Origin: RGEC01 sp964626685
GTDB taxonomy: Bacteria; Bacteroidota; Bacteroidia; NS11-12g; UBA955
Direction of reading: 5' to 3'
DNA length: 30,606 bases
Assembly: GCA_964626685.1 (NCBI GenBank)
Contig: CAZVJY010000021.1
Coordinates: 1 to 30,606 of the forward strand
Shown here: in pieces, positions 1-7,161 of the stretch
Layout of the letters: each line of letters starts with the position of its first letter
How positions within the stretch are numbered: the stretch's first letter is position 1
Notes under the pieces: model-generated
Databases searched by the model: none
What the model was told of the DNA's origin: nothing
What the model saw: the letters and a program-made list of their open reading frames with translations, nothing else
Program-made: the position numbers and the translations under genes

Positions 1-613
1 AAATCTGCCCGCAAATAGGGCATTCCTCTATTTTGTGGCCCCGTGCCGGACAATATTTACGTCCAAAAAAGATAATCTGCAGGTGCAGTTTGTTCCAGGT
101 TTCTTTAGGAAACAGCCGTTTCAGGTCTTTTTCAGTCTGTTCCACATTTTTGCCGTTGGTAAGTTTCCATCGCTGTGCAAGGCGGTGAATGTGTGTGTCT
201 ACCGGGAAGGCACGATGCCCGAAGGCCTGGCTCATCACCACGCTGGCCGTTTTGTGTCCCACGCCTGGCAAGGCCTCCAGAGCCTCAAACGATTCCGGAA
301 CCTGACCCTTATGCTGGTTGATGAGAATATCCGATAAACCCCATATGGCTTTGCTCTTGGCCGGACTTAACCCGCAGGGTTTGATGATTTCCCGGATTTC
401 TTCCACGCTCAGTTTTAGCATGTCATAGGGATTATTAGCCCTGGCAAATAGCGCCGGCGTAATCTGGTTTACGCGCTCGTCAGTGCATTGTGCACTGAGC
501 AAAACCGCAATCAGCAGGGTGTATGCATCGCTGTGGTCCAGCGGAACAGGGGTTTCCGGAAACAACCGCTCCAGGGTATCGGCAATAAAGGCCACGCGTT
601 CTTTTTTGTTCAT
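1..613 (-). CDS. nth: Endonuclease III, partial (C-terminus beyond the left edge)
   Basis: DNA glycosylase/AP lyase that removes oxidised pyrimidines in base excision repair. The ORF starts at an ATG at 613 and runs off the window after about 204 codons, so only the last few residues are missing. The helix-hairpin-helix reads LPGVGHKTA, which contains the catalytic lysine, and FPVDTHIHRLA contains the catalytic aspartate, both at the spacing usual for Nth. Close to the edge is the start of the 4Fe-4S loop, YCPARGHKIEECPIC; the fourth cysteine would lie outside. The first cysteine spacing is C-x9-C rather than the C-x6-C of E. coli. The start lies 2 bases after the lplA stop, so it is the third gene of an lptB-lplA-nth operon. 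Confidence 0.93.
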   Translation of the reverse strand, partial: MNKKERVAFIADTLERLFPETPVPLDHSDAYTLLIAVLLSAQCTDERVNQITPALFARANNPYDMLKLSVEEIREIIKPCGLSPAKSKAIWGLSDILINQHKGQVPESFEALEALPGVGHKTASVVMSQAFGHRAFPVDTHIHRLAQRWKLTNGKNVEQTEKDLKRLFPKETWNKLHLQIIFFGRKYCPARGHKIEECPICGQI

Positions 614-615
614 AG

Positions 616-1575
616 TTAAAACAAAGCGTATTTGAGTTCTTCCGTATAAGGCAAATGCAGCGATGCAAAGAATTGCTGCTCGGTTTCCATATTGAGGGGT
701 TTTCCGGAGAGGGAGGAAACGGCAGTGCCCAGGGACGCTTCAGCACCGTCTATGATAACAGCTTCGCTGATAACTCCCTTCTGAACCGATAAGGCAATCT
801 TTACAGACTTGTTGTATAAAAGCAGTTCTTTCTCCACGCGGTATGCAGGCGAATAACCCGTTATCCACTCATTTGTACTGTATTTGCTGGTTCTGAGTTC
901 CTCTGCTTTTGTGTTTTCCCCGATTGTAACTTGAGATCCTGTGTAGCCAAATTTTACCATAAAACCCGCTGCAAGGGCCGCAATAAAATCCTGCACATGC
1001 ACAAATGCTGTGTGGGCTTTGATGTTGCCAACTTTACTGCGTACACTTTTCACAGCTTTGCTCTCATAACATCCTTGGCTGTGCAGGGCTTCACCCAGGG
1101 TATCCAGTTTGCTGTCGAATAGCAGGGTTCCGTGGTGCAGTACCCTTCTGCTTTGCTGGTGCAGGTGCTCGGCATTGCCGCTGATTTTCAGCCCGTCCAG
1201 CAGCAAGTCATTTCGTCCGCTGTAGGTGGTTTTAACGCCCAACGAGGCAAGCACTTCCATCATCGGATCCAGGAATTTGCGGAAGTTGATATTCAGCTCT
1301 TCATGCGGTTTTAGGTTTTGAATGAAGGTGAAATTTACGTTGCCCTCATCGTGATAAACAGTTCCGCCACCGCTTAATCGACGAGCCAGATCAATACTGT
1401 GGTTTTTACAATATCCGTAATTGGCTTCCCCGCAGAGATTCTGGTGCTTACCGCAAACCACCGCAGAGCGGCTTTGCCATAGCATCAGAATATCTGCATC
1501 CGTTCCGTGCAGCAGCACATCTTCCAGTGCCAGGTTAAAATAGACGTCTTTGTTTTCGCTGATAATCAGGCGCAT
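616..1575 (-). CDS. lplA: Lipoate-protein ligase A
   Basis: Attaches lipoate (via lipoyl-AMP) to the lipoyl domains of 2-oxoacid dehydrogenases and the glycine cleavage H protein in the cytoplasm. The N-terminus MRLIISENKDVYFNLALEDVLL is typical of the family. The BPL/LplA catalytic signature RRLSGGGTVYHDEGNVNF is followed by KISGNAEHL, which holds the lysine used in adenylate formation, and HHGTLLFD. The ORF can also begin four codons earlier, at an ATG at 1587 that overlaps the lptB stop as TAATG. I prefer 1575 (319 aa) because homologues usually start at the equivalent of MRLII. The C-terminal accessory domain is present, giving a normal length for single-chain LplA. It is co-transcribed with lptB and nth; the three share no pathway. 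Confidence 0.9.
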   Translation of the reverse strand: MRLIISENKDVYFNLALEDVLLHGTDADILMLWQSRSAVVCGKHQNLCGEANYGYCKNHSIDLARRLSGGGTVYHDEGNVNFTFIQNLKPHEELNINFRKFLDPMMEVLASLGVKTTYSGRNDLLLDGLKISGNAEHLHQQSRRVLHHGTLLFDSKLDTLGEALHSQGCYESKAVKSVRSKVGNIKAHTAFVHVQDFIAALAAGFMVKFGYTGSQVTIGENTKAEELRTSKYSTNEWITGYSPAYRVEKELLLYNKSVKIALSVQKGVISEAVIIDGAEASLGTAVSSLSGKPLNMETEQQFFASLHLPYTEELKYALF

Positions 1576-1586
1576 GGGCCTTAGCA

Positions 1587-2324
1587 TTAGGCAGGGTTTT
1601 TCCTGCGAAGCTCAAAATTCTTACCCAGGTATACTTTACGCACCATTTCATCGTTGGCCAGTTCTTCGGCAGTTCCCTGTTTTAGCAGTTTGCCTTCAAA
1701 TAGCAAATAGGCGCGGTCTGTGATGGATAAGGTTTCCTGCACATTATGGTCGGTGATGAGGATGCCGATATTTTTATCTTTCAGCTTTGAAACAATACCC
1801 TGAATGTCTTCCACGGCAATGGGATCCACACCGGCAAAGGGTTCATCCAGCAAAATAAATTTAGGATCGGTTGTCAGGGCTCGGGCGATTTCTGTTCGGC
1901 GTCTTTCACCGCCCGACAGTACCTTGCCTTTGTTTTTGCGTACCCGGTTCAGGCCAAATTCTTCCAGCAAAGACTCCAGCTTTTCGGTCTGTGCTTCTTT
2001 GCTCAGGGTGGTCATTTGCAGAATGGATTTGATGTTGTCTTCCACGCTCAGTTCCCTGAAAACGGAGGCTTCCTGGGGCAAATAACCGATACCCAGCTGC
2101 GCGCGTTTGTACATGGGCAATGCCGTAATATCAGCCTCGTTCAGTCGAATAGACCCCTGATCAGGCCGCACGAGGCCTACTACCATGTAGAAAGTGGTGG
2201 TTTTACCTGCACCGTTGGGCCCCAGCAGTCCCACTATCTCACCCTGGTTCACTTCCACGGAAACATCGTTCACCACTTTTTTGGAGCCGTATTGTTTCAA
2301 AAGGTTGTGACTGCTCAGCCGCAT
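1587..2324 (-). CDS. lptB: LPS export ABC transporter ATP-binding protein LptB
   Basis: Cytoplasmic ATPase of the LptB2FG complex that extracts lipopolysaccharide from the inner membrane and drives it along the Lpt bridge. At 245 aa it has every ABC motif: Walker A GPNGAGKTT (about 35-43), Q-loop YLPQEASVF (about 82-90), signature LSGGERRR (about 136), Walker B FILLDEP (about 157) and switch histidine in TDHN. GYLPQEASVFRELSVEDN and DEPFAGVDPIAVEDIQ are distinctive of LptB rather than amino-acid importers. An upstream in-frame GTG at 2342 exists, but the -7 element TATTTTTG (2329-2336) lies between it and the ATG at 2324, so 2324 is chosen. Its partners lptF/G, lptA and lptC are not in the window. 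Confidence 0.93.
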   Translation of the reverse strand: MRLSSHNLLKQYGSKKVVNDVSVEVNQGEIVGLLGPNGAGKTTTFYMVVGLVRPDQGSIRLNEADITALPMYKRAQLGIGYLPQEASVFRELSVEDNIKSILQMTTLSKEAQTEKLESLLEEFGLNRVRKNKGKVLSGGERRRTEIARALTTDPKFILLDEPFAGVDPIAVEDIQGIVSKLKDKNIGILITDHNVQETLSITDRAYLLFEGKLLKQGTAEELANDEMVRKVYLGKNFELRRKNPA

Positions 2325-2328
2325 GGTA

Positions 2329-2336
2329 CAAAAATA
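2329..2336 (-). promoter_or_regulatory. Bacteroidota -7 element of the lptB operon
   Basis: TATTTTTG on the minus strand fits TAnnTTTG exactly. It ends only 4 bases before the lptB ATG, so the transcript should have almost no leader. A TTTG lies 14 bases further upstream, closer than the usual spacing for a -33 element. Confidence 0.5.
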
Positions 2337-2379
2337 CGACACAGCAACGGCAAACCCGATGAATCGGTGTTAAAAAGCG

Positions 2380-2387
2380 TAACTTCG
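2380..2387 (+). promoter_or_regulatory. Probable -7 element of the GT4 glycosyltransferase gene
   Basis: TAACTTCG differs from TAnnTTTG at one position and ends 12 bases before the ATG at 2400. Together with the lptB element it makes 2325-2399 a divergent promoter region. Confidence 0.4.
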
Positions 2388-2399
2388 CAAGCCGGGTCT

Positions 2400-3512
2400 A
2401 TGAAAAAGCGTGTCTGCCATCTCAGTTCTGTGCATGTGGCTAGTGATACACGCATTTTTTACCGTTACTGCAAACACCTTTCCGAAAACTATGCGGTAAC
2501 CCTGATTGCTGTTCACCCCAAAGAGGAAATTCTGTTAGGCATTCATATTCTTCCATTCAGGCGGTTCAAAAACAAATTGCTGCGCGTGTTTCTTACCTGG
2601 TTTTTAATGTTTTTTAAGGCCATTCGCAATCCTGCCGATTTGTACCATCTACACGACCCTGAATTGATTCCCTGCGGCCTGCTGTTGCGATTAATGGGCA
2701 AAAAAGTGGTGCTTGACATCCACGAAAATGTAGCAGAAGACATTTTCGACAAACCCTGGATTCCCGCCAAAAAAGTACTCTATACCTGTTTTCATTTTTT
2801 TGAGAAATTGGCAGTTAAAAATATGCCTGTGATTTTGGCGGAGCACAGTTATGAAGCACGCTATCAGAAAATGGGTGCCGATTTTACTACCATTCTCAAT
2901 TATGTGGATTTGCCTTTTTTCAATCTGTTTTCAGAAAATGTGAAACGCACTTCGCACCGCATTTTTTATATGGGTATTCTTCTTGAATCAAGGGGTTTGC
3001 AACAAATTGCAGAAGCATTGCACATTCTGAAAAAACAAGGGCATATTATCGAATTTGATGTGGTAGGCGAATTGTACTCGTCACTGGAAAAGCAATTGCA
3101 TGCCTTGTCTTTTTGGAACGATGTTTCCCAACAGATTCATTTTCACGGAAGGCTAACCTTGGAGAAGGGCTATGAAATCAGCCGGGAGGCGTCCGTGGGC
3201 ATGTGTATTATTCAGCCTATGAAAAACAGTGTGGGCAGCTACCCCACAAAGATGTTTGAATACATGGCCATCGGTTTGCCGCAGGTAACATCTGATTTTC
3301 CGCTATACCGCGATGTTGTAGAAGGCAATAACGCAGGTCTATGTGTGAATCCTGGCAGTGCCGGTGACATAGCAGCCGCTGTTCTTTCCATTTTGCAGGA
3401 TCCTGTAAAGGCAGAACGCATGCGGCAAAGTGGATTGAAAGCAGCAGAGAAATATCATTGGTCAGGTGAAATGGTTAAAGTGCATAAACTATACAATCGC
3501 CTGCTTGCGTAA
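2400..3512 (+). CDS. GT4-type glycosyltransferase
   Basis: Predicted GT-B fold, retaining glycosyltransferase, 370 aa. The N-terminus MKKRVCHLSSVHVASDTRIFYRYC is typical of sugar transferases from surface-polysaccharide loci. A hydrophobic patch around residues 62-75 (VFLTWFLMFF) may bind the membrane surface. The C-terminal nucleotide-sugar domain contains FYMGILLESRGLQQ, and KMFEYMAIGLPQVTS carries the E-x4-GxP part of the GT4 signature. The frame is open far upstream, overlapping lptB antisense, but the real start is the ATG at 2400 just after the promoter-like motif. Donor and acceptor cannot be named. The lipoprotein gene follows in the same direction within a few tens of bases. Confidence 0.85.
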   Translation: MKKRVCHLSSVHVASDTRIFYRYCKHLSENYAVTLIAVHPKEEILLGIHILPFRRFKNKLLRVFLTWFLMFFKAIRNPADLYHLHDPELIPCGLLLRLMGKKVVLDIHENVAEDIFDKPWIPAKKVLYTCFHFFEKLAVKNMPVILAEHSYEARYQKMGADFTTILNYVDLPFFNLFSENVKRTSHRIFYMGILLESRGLQQIAEALHILKKQGHIIEFDVVGELYSSLEKQLHALSFWNDVSQQIHFHGRLTLEKGYEISREASVGMCIIQPMKNSVGSYPTKMFEYMAIGLPQVTSDFPLYRDVVEGNNAGLCVNPGSAGDIAAAVLSILQDPVKAERMRQSGLKAAEKYHWSGEMVKVHKLYNRLLA

Positions 3513-3551
3513 GTTTACATCCGCATGAAGCAACTTGGCAATATCAGACAC

Positions 3552-3559
3552 TACCTTTG
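3552..3559 (+). promoter_or_regulatory. -7 element that bears on the lipoprotein start
   Basis: TACCTTTG fits the consensus exactly. A TTG lies 14 bases upstream, shorter than usual. The motif lies inside the longer version of the following ORF, which favours a start downstream at GTG 3573. Confidence 0.4.
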
Positions 3560-3572
3560 CGTTATAGTTCCG

Positions 3573-4961
3573 GTGCGAAAAATTCTGCCTTTGATCGTGT
3601 TTCTGGTATTGCTGGCATCCTGCCGCAAGGAACAGTTTTTTGAAGGTAAAACCACGCTTTCCCTGGCCACGGACACGGTTTGGTTCGACACCGTTTTTAC
3701 CCGACAACCGGGCAGTACCTATCCTATCAGCGTTACACAGATAACTTGGATAAAAAACCCGGAAAGCCAAACAGTTAAAGCTTCTTTTCGCCTGGGAGGC
3801 GGTACAAAATCGGCCTACCGAATCAATGTGGATGGCATTCCGGGTCCGGTGATTGATGAAGTGGAAATACCGGCCAAAGACAGTGTATTTGTTTTTGTGC
3901 AGTGTAGCCTGGAGGCCAACGGACAAACTGGCCCTGCTTTGGTGCTGGATTCCCTTTTGATGCAGGTGAACGGTCGTGAACAAAAGTTGTTTTTGGGCGC
4001 TTACGGCTGGGATGCGCATTATTTCCGGGCAGCATCATTGCCCTGCGGCGGATTCTGGGACGATAAAACCAAACCCTATGTGATTGTAGACAATGCCCTG
4101 GTGCCCAAAGGATGTACATTCACTATTAAGGAAGGAGTAAAGGTGTATTGTTCTGCCCGAAGTGCTTTTTATGTGTCAGGCAAGCTGTTTGTAGAGGGTA
4201 CACCCGGTAATCGTGTTTTGTTCACGGGCGACAAACCTGTTTCGGCAGCCCGAACCCTGCCCAATCAATGGGTGGGGTTGTATTTCACGGTGGGCAGTGC
4301 AGGCAACAGCATCAAATACGCCGACATCCAGAACGCCGCTATTGGTATTCGTGTAGATTCAATGCCCGTGGGCAGTCCGGATAACCTGGTGCTCGAGAAC
4401 ACTAAAATTCAGTACTGCGGACAAGCTTGTTTGGCGGGCATCACAGCATATGTAAAAGCCACCAATTGCCTTTTTGCCCAAACCGGCAGCTACAGTTTTC
4501 TGGGGTTACTTGGCGGTAAGTATGATTTCAGGCATTGTACTTTTGCCTCGTATGTTTCCTATACAACCCGGCAAGACGGACACTTCGCCCTTACCAACAC
4601 CCTGCGCGATGGTAACGGCAAAATTCTGGACACCAGGCCTCTGGAATGCAATGCATATAATTCAGTCATTTATGGCGATTTACAGGAGGAACTGCTCATT
4701 GATAAAGGCGGGAGTGCGGCATTTACCACCGATTTTTCGGGCAACCTGATGAAAAGCAAGGCCAAACCCTTTGGTGGCTCAACCAATATTTATAACCGGA
4801 ATCCGCTTTTCAAAAACATCAATTCCGCAGACTTTGCCCCCGATACACTTTCGCCGTTGCACAATGCCGGTATTATCCTCACACCGCCCGTTTCGATCGA
4901 TCTGGATGGAAAACCCCGAATTGGCATACCCGATATCGGTGCTTTTGAGCGTCCGGAATAA
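3573..4961 (+). CDS. Lipoprotein with beta-helix-like body and choice-of-anchor Q-type C-terminus
   Basis: Predicted surface or periplasmic lipoprotein of unknown function. From GTG 3573 the protein is 462 aa with an ideal type II signal: a short basic start (RK), the hydrophobic run ILPLIVFLVLLA, and the lipobox cysteine in LLASC. An in-frame ATG at 3525 would add 16 residues, but a TACCTTTG promoter-like motif lies between the two, so the later start is favoured. The N-terminal third resembles a beta-sandwich (SFRLGGGTKSAYRI). The middle is a series of short beta turns with N and G (VYCSARSAFYVSGKLFVEGTPGN, then IKYADIQNAAIGIRVDS), as in right-handed parallel beta-helices. The end, IDLDGKPRIGIPDIGAFERP, is the terminal motif common in choice-of-anchor Q proteins. 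It converges with tadA 6 bases later. Confidence 0.75.
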   Translation: MRKILPLIVFLVLLASCRKEQFFEGKTTLSLATDTVWFDTVFTRQPGSTYPISVTQITWIKNPESQTVKASFRLGGGTKSAYRINVDGIPGPVIDEVEIPAKDSVFVFVQCSLEANGQTGPALVLDSLLMQVNGREQKLFLGAYGWDAHYFRAASLPCGGFWDDKTKPYVIVDNALVPKGCTFTIKEGVKVYCSARSAFYVSGKLFVEGTPGNRVLFTGDKPVSAARTLPNQWVGLYFTVGSAGNSIKYADIQNAAIGIRVDSMPVGSPDNLVLENTKIQYCGQACLAGITAYVKATNCLFAQTGSYSFLGLLGGKYDFRHCTFASYVSYTTRQDGHFALTNTLRDGNGKILDTRPLECNAYNSVIYGDLQEELLIDKGGSAAFTTDFSGNLMKSKAKPFGGSTNIYNRNPLFKNINSADFAPDTLSPLHNAGIILTPPVSIDLDGKPRIGIPDIGAFERPE

Positions 4962-4967
4962 CCTGCT

Positions 4968-5411
4968 TTATCCTCGTTTTTGTTTGAAAAAAGCCTGCAT
5001 TAAAGAGGCACATTCCTCTGTCATTACCCCACCGGAAACCTCGGTTTTTTTACCCAGTAGCTGTTTGTCAATTCTGGTGAAGCCGGTTTTAGGTTCTTCG
5101 GCTCCAAAAACAATTTTGTGAAATCGGGCCCACTTGATGGCGCCGGCGCACATGAGGCAGGGTTCTATGGTTACGTACAGGGTACATTCATCCAGGAATT
5201 TGCTGTTCAGGTAAGTGGCAGCCGCTGTAATGGCAAGCATTTCGGCATGCGCAGTCACATCGTTTAGTTTTTCCGTTTGGTTGTATCCTTTTCCGATAAT
5301 GGTATTTTCATACACCACCACTGCTCCGATAGGAATTTCATCCTCCTCAAGTGCCTTTTGGGCCTCGGCCAGGGCTTTTTGCATAAAATACGCATCGGTA
5401 AAAACTTCCAT
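4968..5411 (-). CDS. tadA: tRNA-specific adenosine deaminase
   Basis: Converts A34 of tRNA-Arg(ACG) to inosine. At 147 aa it has the cytidine-deaminase-fold zinc site: HAEM (about 56-59), with the histidine ligand and proton-shuttling glutamate, and PCLMCAGA (about 84-91), with both cysteine ligands. The N-terminus MEVFTDAYFMQKALAEAQKAL and the segment DEIPIGAVVV are typical of TadA. The gene is divergent from bshA and convergent with the lipoprotein gene. CATCTTTG on its own strand (5416-5423) ends 4 bases before the ATG, suggesting a leaderless or near-leaderless message. Confidence 0.95.
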   Translation of the reverse strand: MEVFTDAYFMQKALAEAQKALEEDEIPIGAVVVYENTIIGKGYNQTEKLNDVTAHAEMLAITAAATYLNSKFLDECTLYVTIEPCLMCAGAIKWARFHKIVFGAEEPKTGFTRIDKQLLGKKTEVSGGVMTEECASLMQAFFKQKRG

Positions 5412-5415
5412 GACG

Positions 5416-5423
5416 CAAAGATG
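5416..5423 (-). promoter_or_regulatory. Probable -7 element of tadA
   Basis: CATCTTTG on the minus strand has one mismatch to TAnnTTTG and ends 4 bases before the tadA start. Confidence 0.35.
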
Positions 5424-5459
5424 CGGTCAATCTTGATTTTTTTAGCAGATTTTAAAATC

Positions 5460-5486
5460 TTGTCACTAACATTGTTGTTCTATTTG
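5460..5486 (+). promoter_or_regulatory. Probable promoter of bshA
   Basis: TTG at 5460-5462 is followed after 16 bases by TCTATTTG at 5479-5486, one mismatch to TAnnTTTG. The bshA ATG comes one base later, an extreme case of element-to-start proximity. Confidence 0.35.
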
Positions 5487-5487
5487 C

Positions 5488-6612
5488 ATGAACATCGGAA
5501 TTGTGTGTTATCCCACCTTTGGTGGAAGTGGGGTTTTGGCCACGGAATTGGGTAAAGCGCTCGCCACACGAGGACATCAGGTGCATTTTATCAGTTACAA
5601 TCAGCCTGCCCGCCTGGATTTTTTTACCGAGAATGTCTTTTACCACGAGGTAAGCATTCTCAAATATCCCTTGTTTGAATACGCCCCTTACGAAACCGCC
5701 CTTGCCGGTGTGATTGTGGATGTGGTCAAAACAGCCAATCTGGATGTGTTACACGTGCATTATGCCATTCCGCATGCTTCTGCTGCCTTGCTGGCCAAAT
5801 CCATTTTATCTGAGGAAGGCCGCAATATTCCAGTAATTACGACCCTGCACGGAACCGATATTACGCTGGTGGGCCGTGAGGCAACTTTCGAACCCGTTGT
5901 AAGCTGGAGCATTAACCAATCCGATGCCGTGACAGCGGTTTCGCAGAGCCTGAAAAACGACACGCTTGAGCATTTTAATATCAAACGTGAAATTGATGTG
6001 GTGCCCAATTTCATTGATTTTACGCGCTTTAACAAACAACCAAAAGAGCATTTTAAGAAGGCTATTTCTCCCAATGGAGAAAAGATTCTGGTGCACACCT
6101 CCAACTTTCGCAAGGTAAAGAGGGTGGAAGATGTGATATCCGTATTTTGTTTGGTAAACCAGCGTATTCCCTCGCGTCTGCTGATGATTGGAGATGGTCC
6201 GGAGCGCAGCCACATTGAAAAAATGAGCCGTGATATGCAGTGCCACAACAGCATAACCTTTCTGGGAAAACAGGAAGCGGTAGAGGAGATTTTATCGGTA
6301 TGTGATCTCTTTATACTGCCTTCCGAAACAGAAAGTTTTGGACTTGCCGCTCTGGAAGCCATGGCATGTGAGGTGCCCGTCATCAGCAGCAATGCGGGGG
6401 GGATTCCTGAAGTGAATTTGCACGGTGTAACCGGCTATTTAAGCAACGTAGGTGATGTGGCCGATATGGCTCACAATGCTGTAAAAGTGCTGGAAAACGA
6501 GGAGGTTTTAAAAACCTTCAAGCACAATGCTTTACAGCGTGCCAGGGAGTTTGATCTTGATAAAATCATGAACGATTATCTGGAGATATACAGGCGGCAT
6601 ATACACCGCTGA
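5488..6612 (+). CDS. bshA: N-acetyl-alpha-D-glucosaminyl L-malate synthase (bacillithiol step 1)
   Basis: GT4 enzyme that joins GlcNAc from UDP-GlcNAc to L-malate, the first step of bacillithiol synthesis in the cytoplasm. The 374-aa protein starts MNIGIVCYPTFGGSGVLATELGKAL, the diagnostic BshA N-terminus with its glycine-rich loop. THHGTDIT-like TLHGTDITLVG (about 112-122), NFRKVKRVEDVI, GDGPERSHIE and the E-x7-E motif ESFGLAALEAMACEVPVISS all match the family. Length is normal. bshB and bshC are not in the window, which is usual because the genes are often scattered. The stop codon lies in a 14-bp palindrome shared with the converging sigma-factor gene. Confidence 0.9.
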   Translation: MNIGIVCYPTFGGSGVLATELGKALATRGHQVHFISYNQPARLDFFTENVFYHEVSILKYPLFEYAPYETALAGVIVDVVKTANLDVLHVHYAIPHASAALLAKSILSEEGRNIPVITTLHGTDITLVGREATFEPVVSWSINQSDAVTAVSQSLKNDTLEHFNIKREIDVVPNFIDFTRFNKQPKEHFKKAISPNGEKILVHTSNFRKVKRVEDVISVFCLVNQRIPSRLLMIGDGPERSHIEKMSRDMQCHNSITFLGKQEAVEEILSVCDLFILPSETESFGLAALEAMACEVPVISSNAGGIPEVNLHGVTGYLSNVGDVADMAHNAVKVLENEEVLKTFKHNALQRAREFDLDKIMNDYLEIYRRHIHR

Positions 6613-6621
6613 TATATCAGC
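6608..6621. terminator. Palindrome between converging bshA and sigma-factor stops
   Basis: GCTGATATATCAGC is perfectly self-complementary and can fold as a 5-bp stem with a TATA loop. It contains the bshA stop (TGA 6610-6612) and the sigma-factor stop (TCA 6617-6619). No strong T-run follows, so it is at best a weak bidirectional terminator. Confidence 0.3.
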
Positions 6622-7126
6622 TTTGAGCCGTTTTCCCGGTATTGGCCTTTAAAAACTTCAACGCAATCCCAATCTGGTTTTCCACCGTTTTTGTGCTGAT
6701 GTCCATGATATCAGCGATTTCCTTGTAACTTAAATCAAACATCCGGCTGAGGAGGAATACCTGCTTGCATTTGGTGGGCAGCTGCTCAATCAACCATGTA
6801 ATGCGGTTATGCAGCTCTTTTCCTTCAAAAATATGATCAGCAGTATGGGATGTTGAGGCAGGTGTAAATTCATCCGGCATTTCTGAAAAGGGCAGCCGGG
6901 CTTTTTTAATGTGGTTCAAACACCGGTTTTTTACTGCTGTAAAAAGGTAGTTTTTCAAAGAGTCATCCAAAATCAGCGAATCACGCTTCTCCCAGATACT
7001 CACAAACACATCATTTACTATTTCATCAGCGTCTTCGGCGTTTTTTACAATCGCTGATGCAAAACTGCTCAAACCGGGTCTGAAGCGCATGTAGAGCGCT
7101 TGAAACAGATTTTGCTTGTCAGACAC
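6617..7126 (-). CDS. ECF-type RNA polymerase sigma-70 factor
   Basis: Alternative sigma factor of 169 aa. The sigma-2 region covers roughly residues 10-75, including DADEIVNDVFVSIWEKRD, the core-binding and -10-recognition helices. The sigma-4 helix-turn-helix is LSYKEIADIMDISTKTVENQIGIALKFLK (about 130-160). LPTKCKQVFLLSR is the standard lead-in seen in the Bacteroidota-expanded ECF families. These are usually followed by a FecR-type anti-sigma gene and a SusC/TonB receptor. Here bshA converges downstream and recQ lies upstream, so no partner is adjacent. The start is GTG at 7126, directly behind an exact -7 element. What controls it and what it transcribes cannot be read from the window. 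Confidence 0.88.
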   Translation of the reverse strand: MSDKQNLFQALYMRFRPGLSSFASAIVKNAEDADEIVNDVFVSIWEKRDSLILDDSLKNYLFTAVKNRCLNHIKKARLPFSEMPDEFTPASTSHTADHIFEGKELHNRITWLIEQLPTKCKQVFLLSRMFDLSYKEIADIMDISTKTVENQIGIALKFLKANTGKTAQS

Positions 7127-7131
7127 CGGTG

Positions 7132-7139
7132 CAAATATA
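7132..7139 (-). promoter_or_regulatory. -7 element of the ECF sigma-factor gene
   Basis: TATATTTG on the minus strand is an exact match and ends 5 bases before the GTG start. It lies in the 35-base gap after recQ, so the sigma gene can be transcribed independently of recQ. Confidence 0.5.
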
Positions 7140-7161
7140 CAAAAGCCTTCTAAACAGACTT

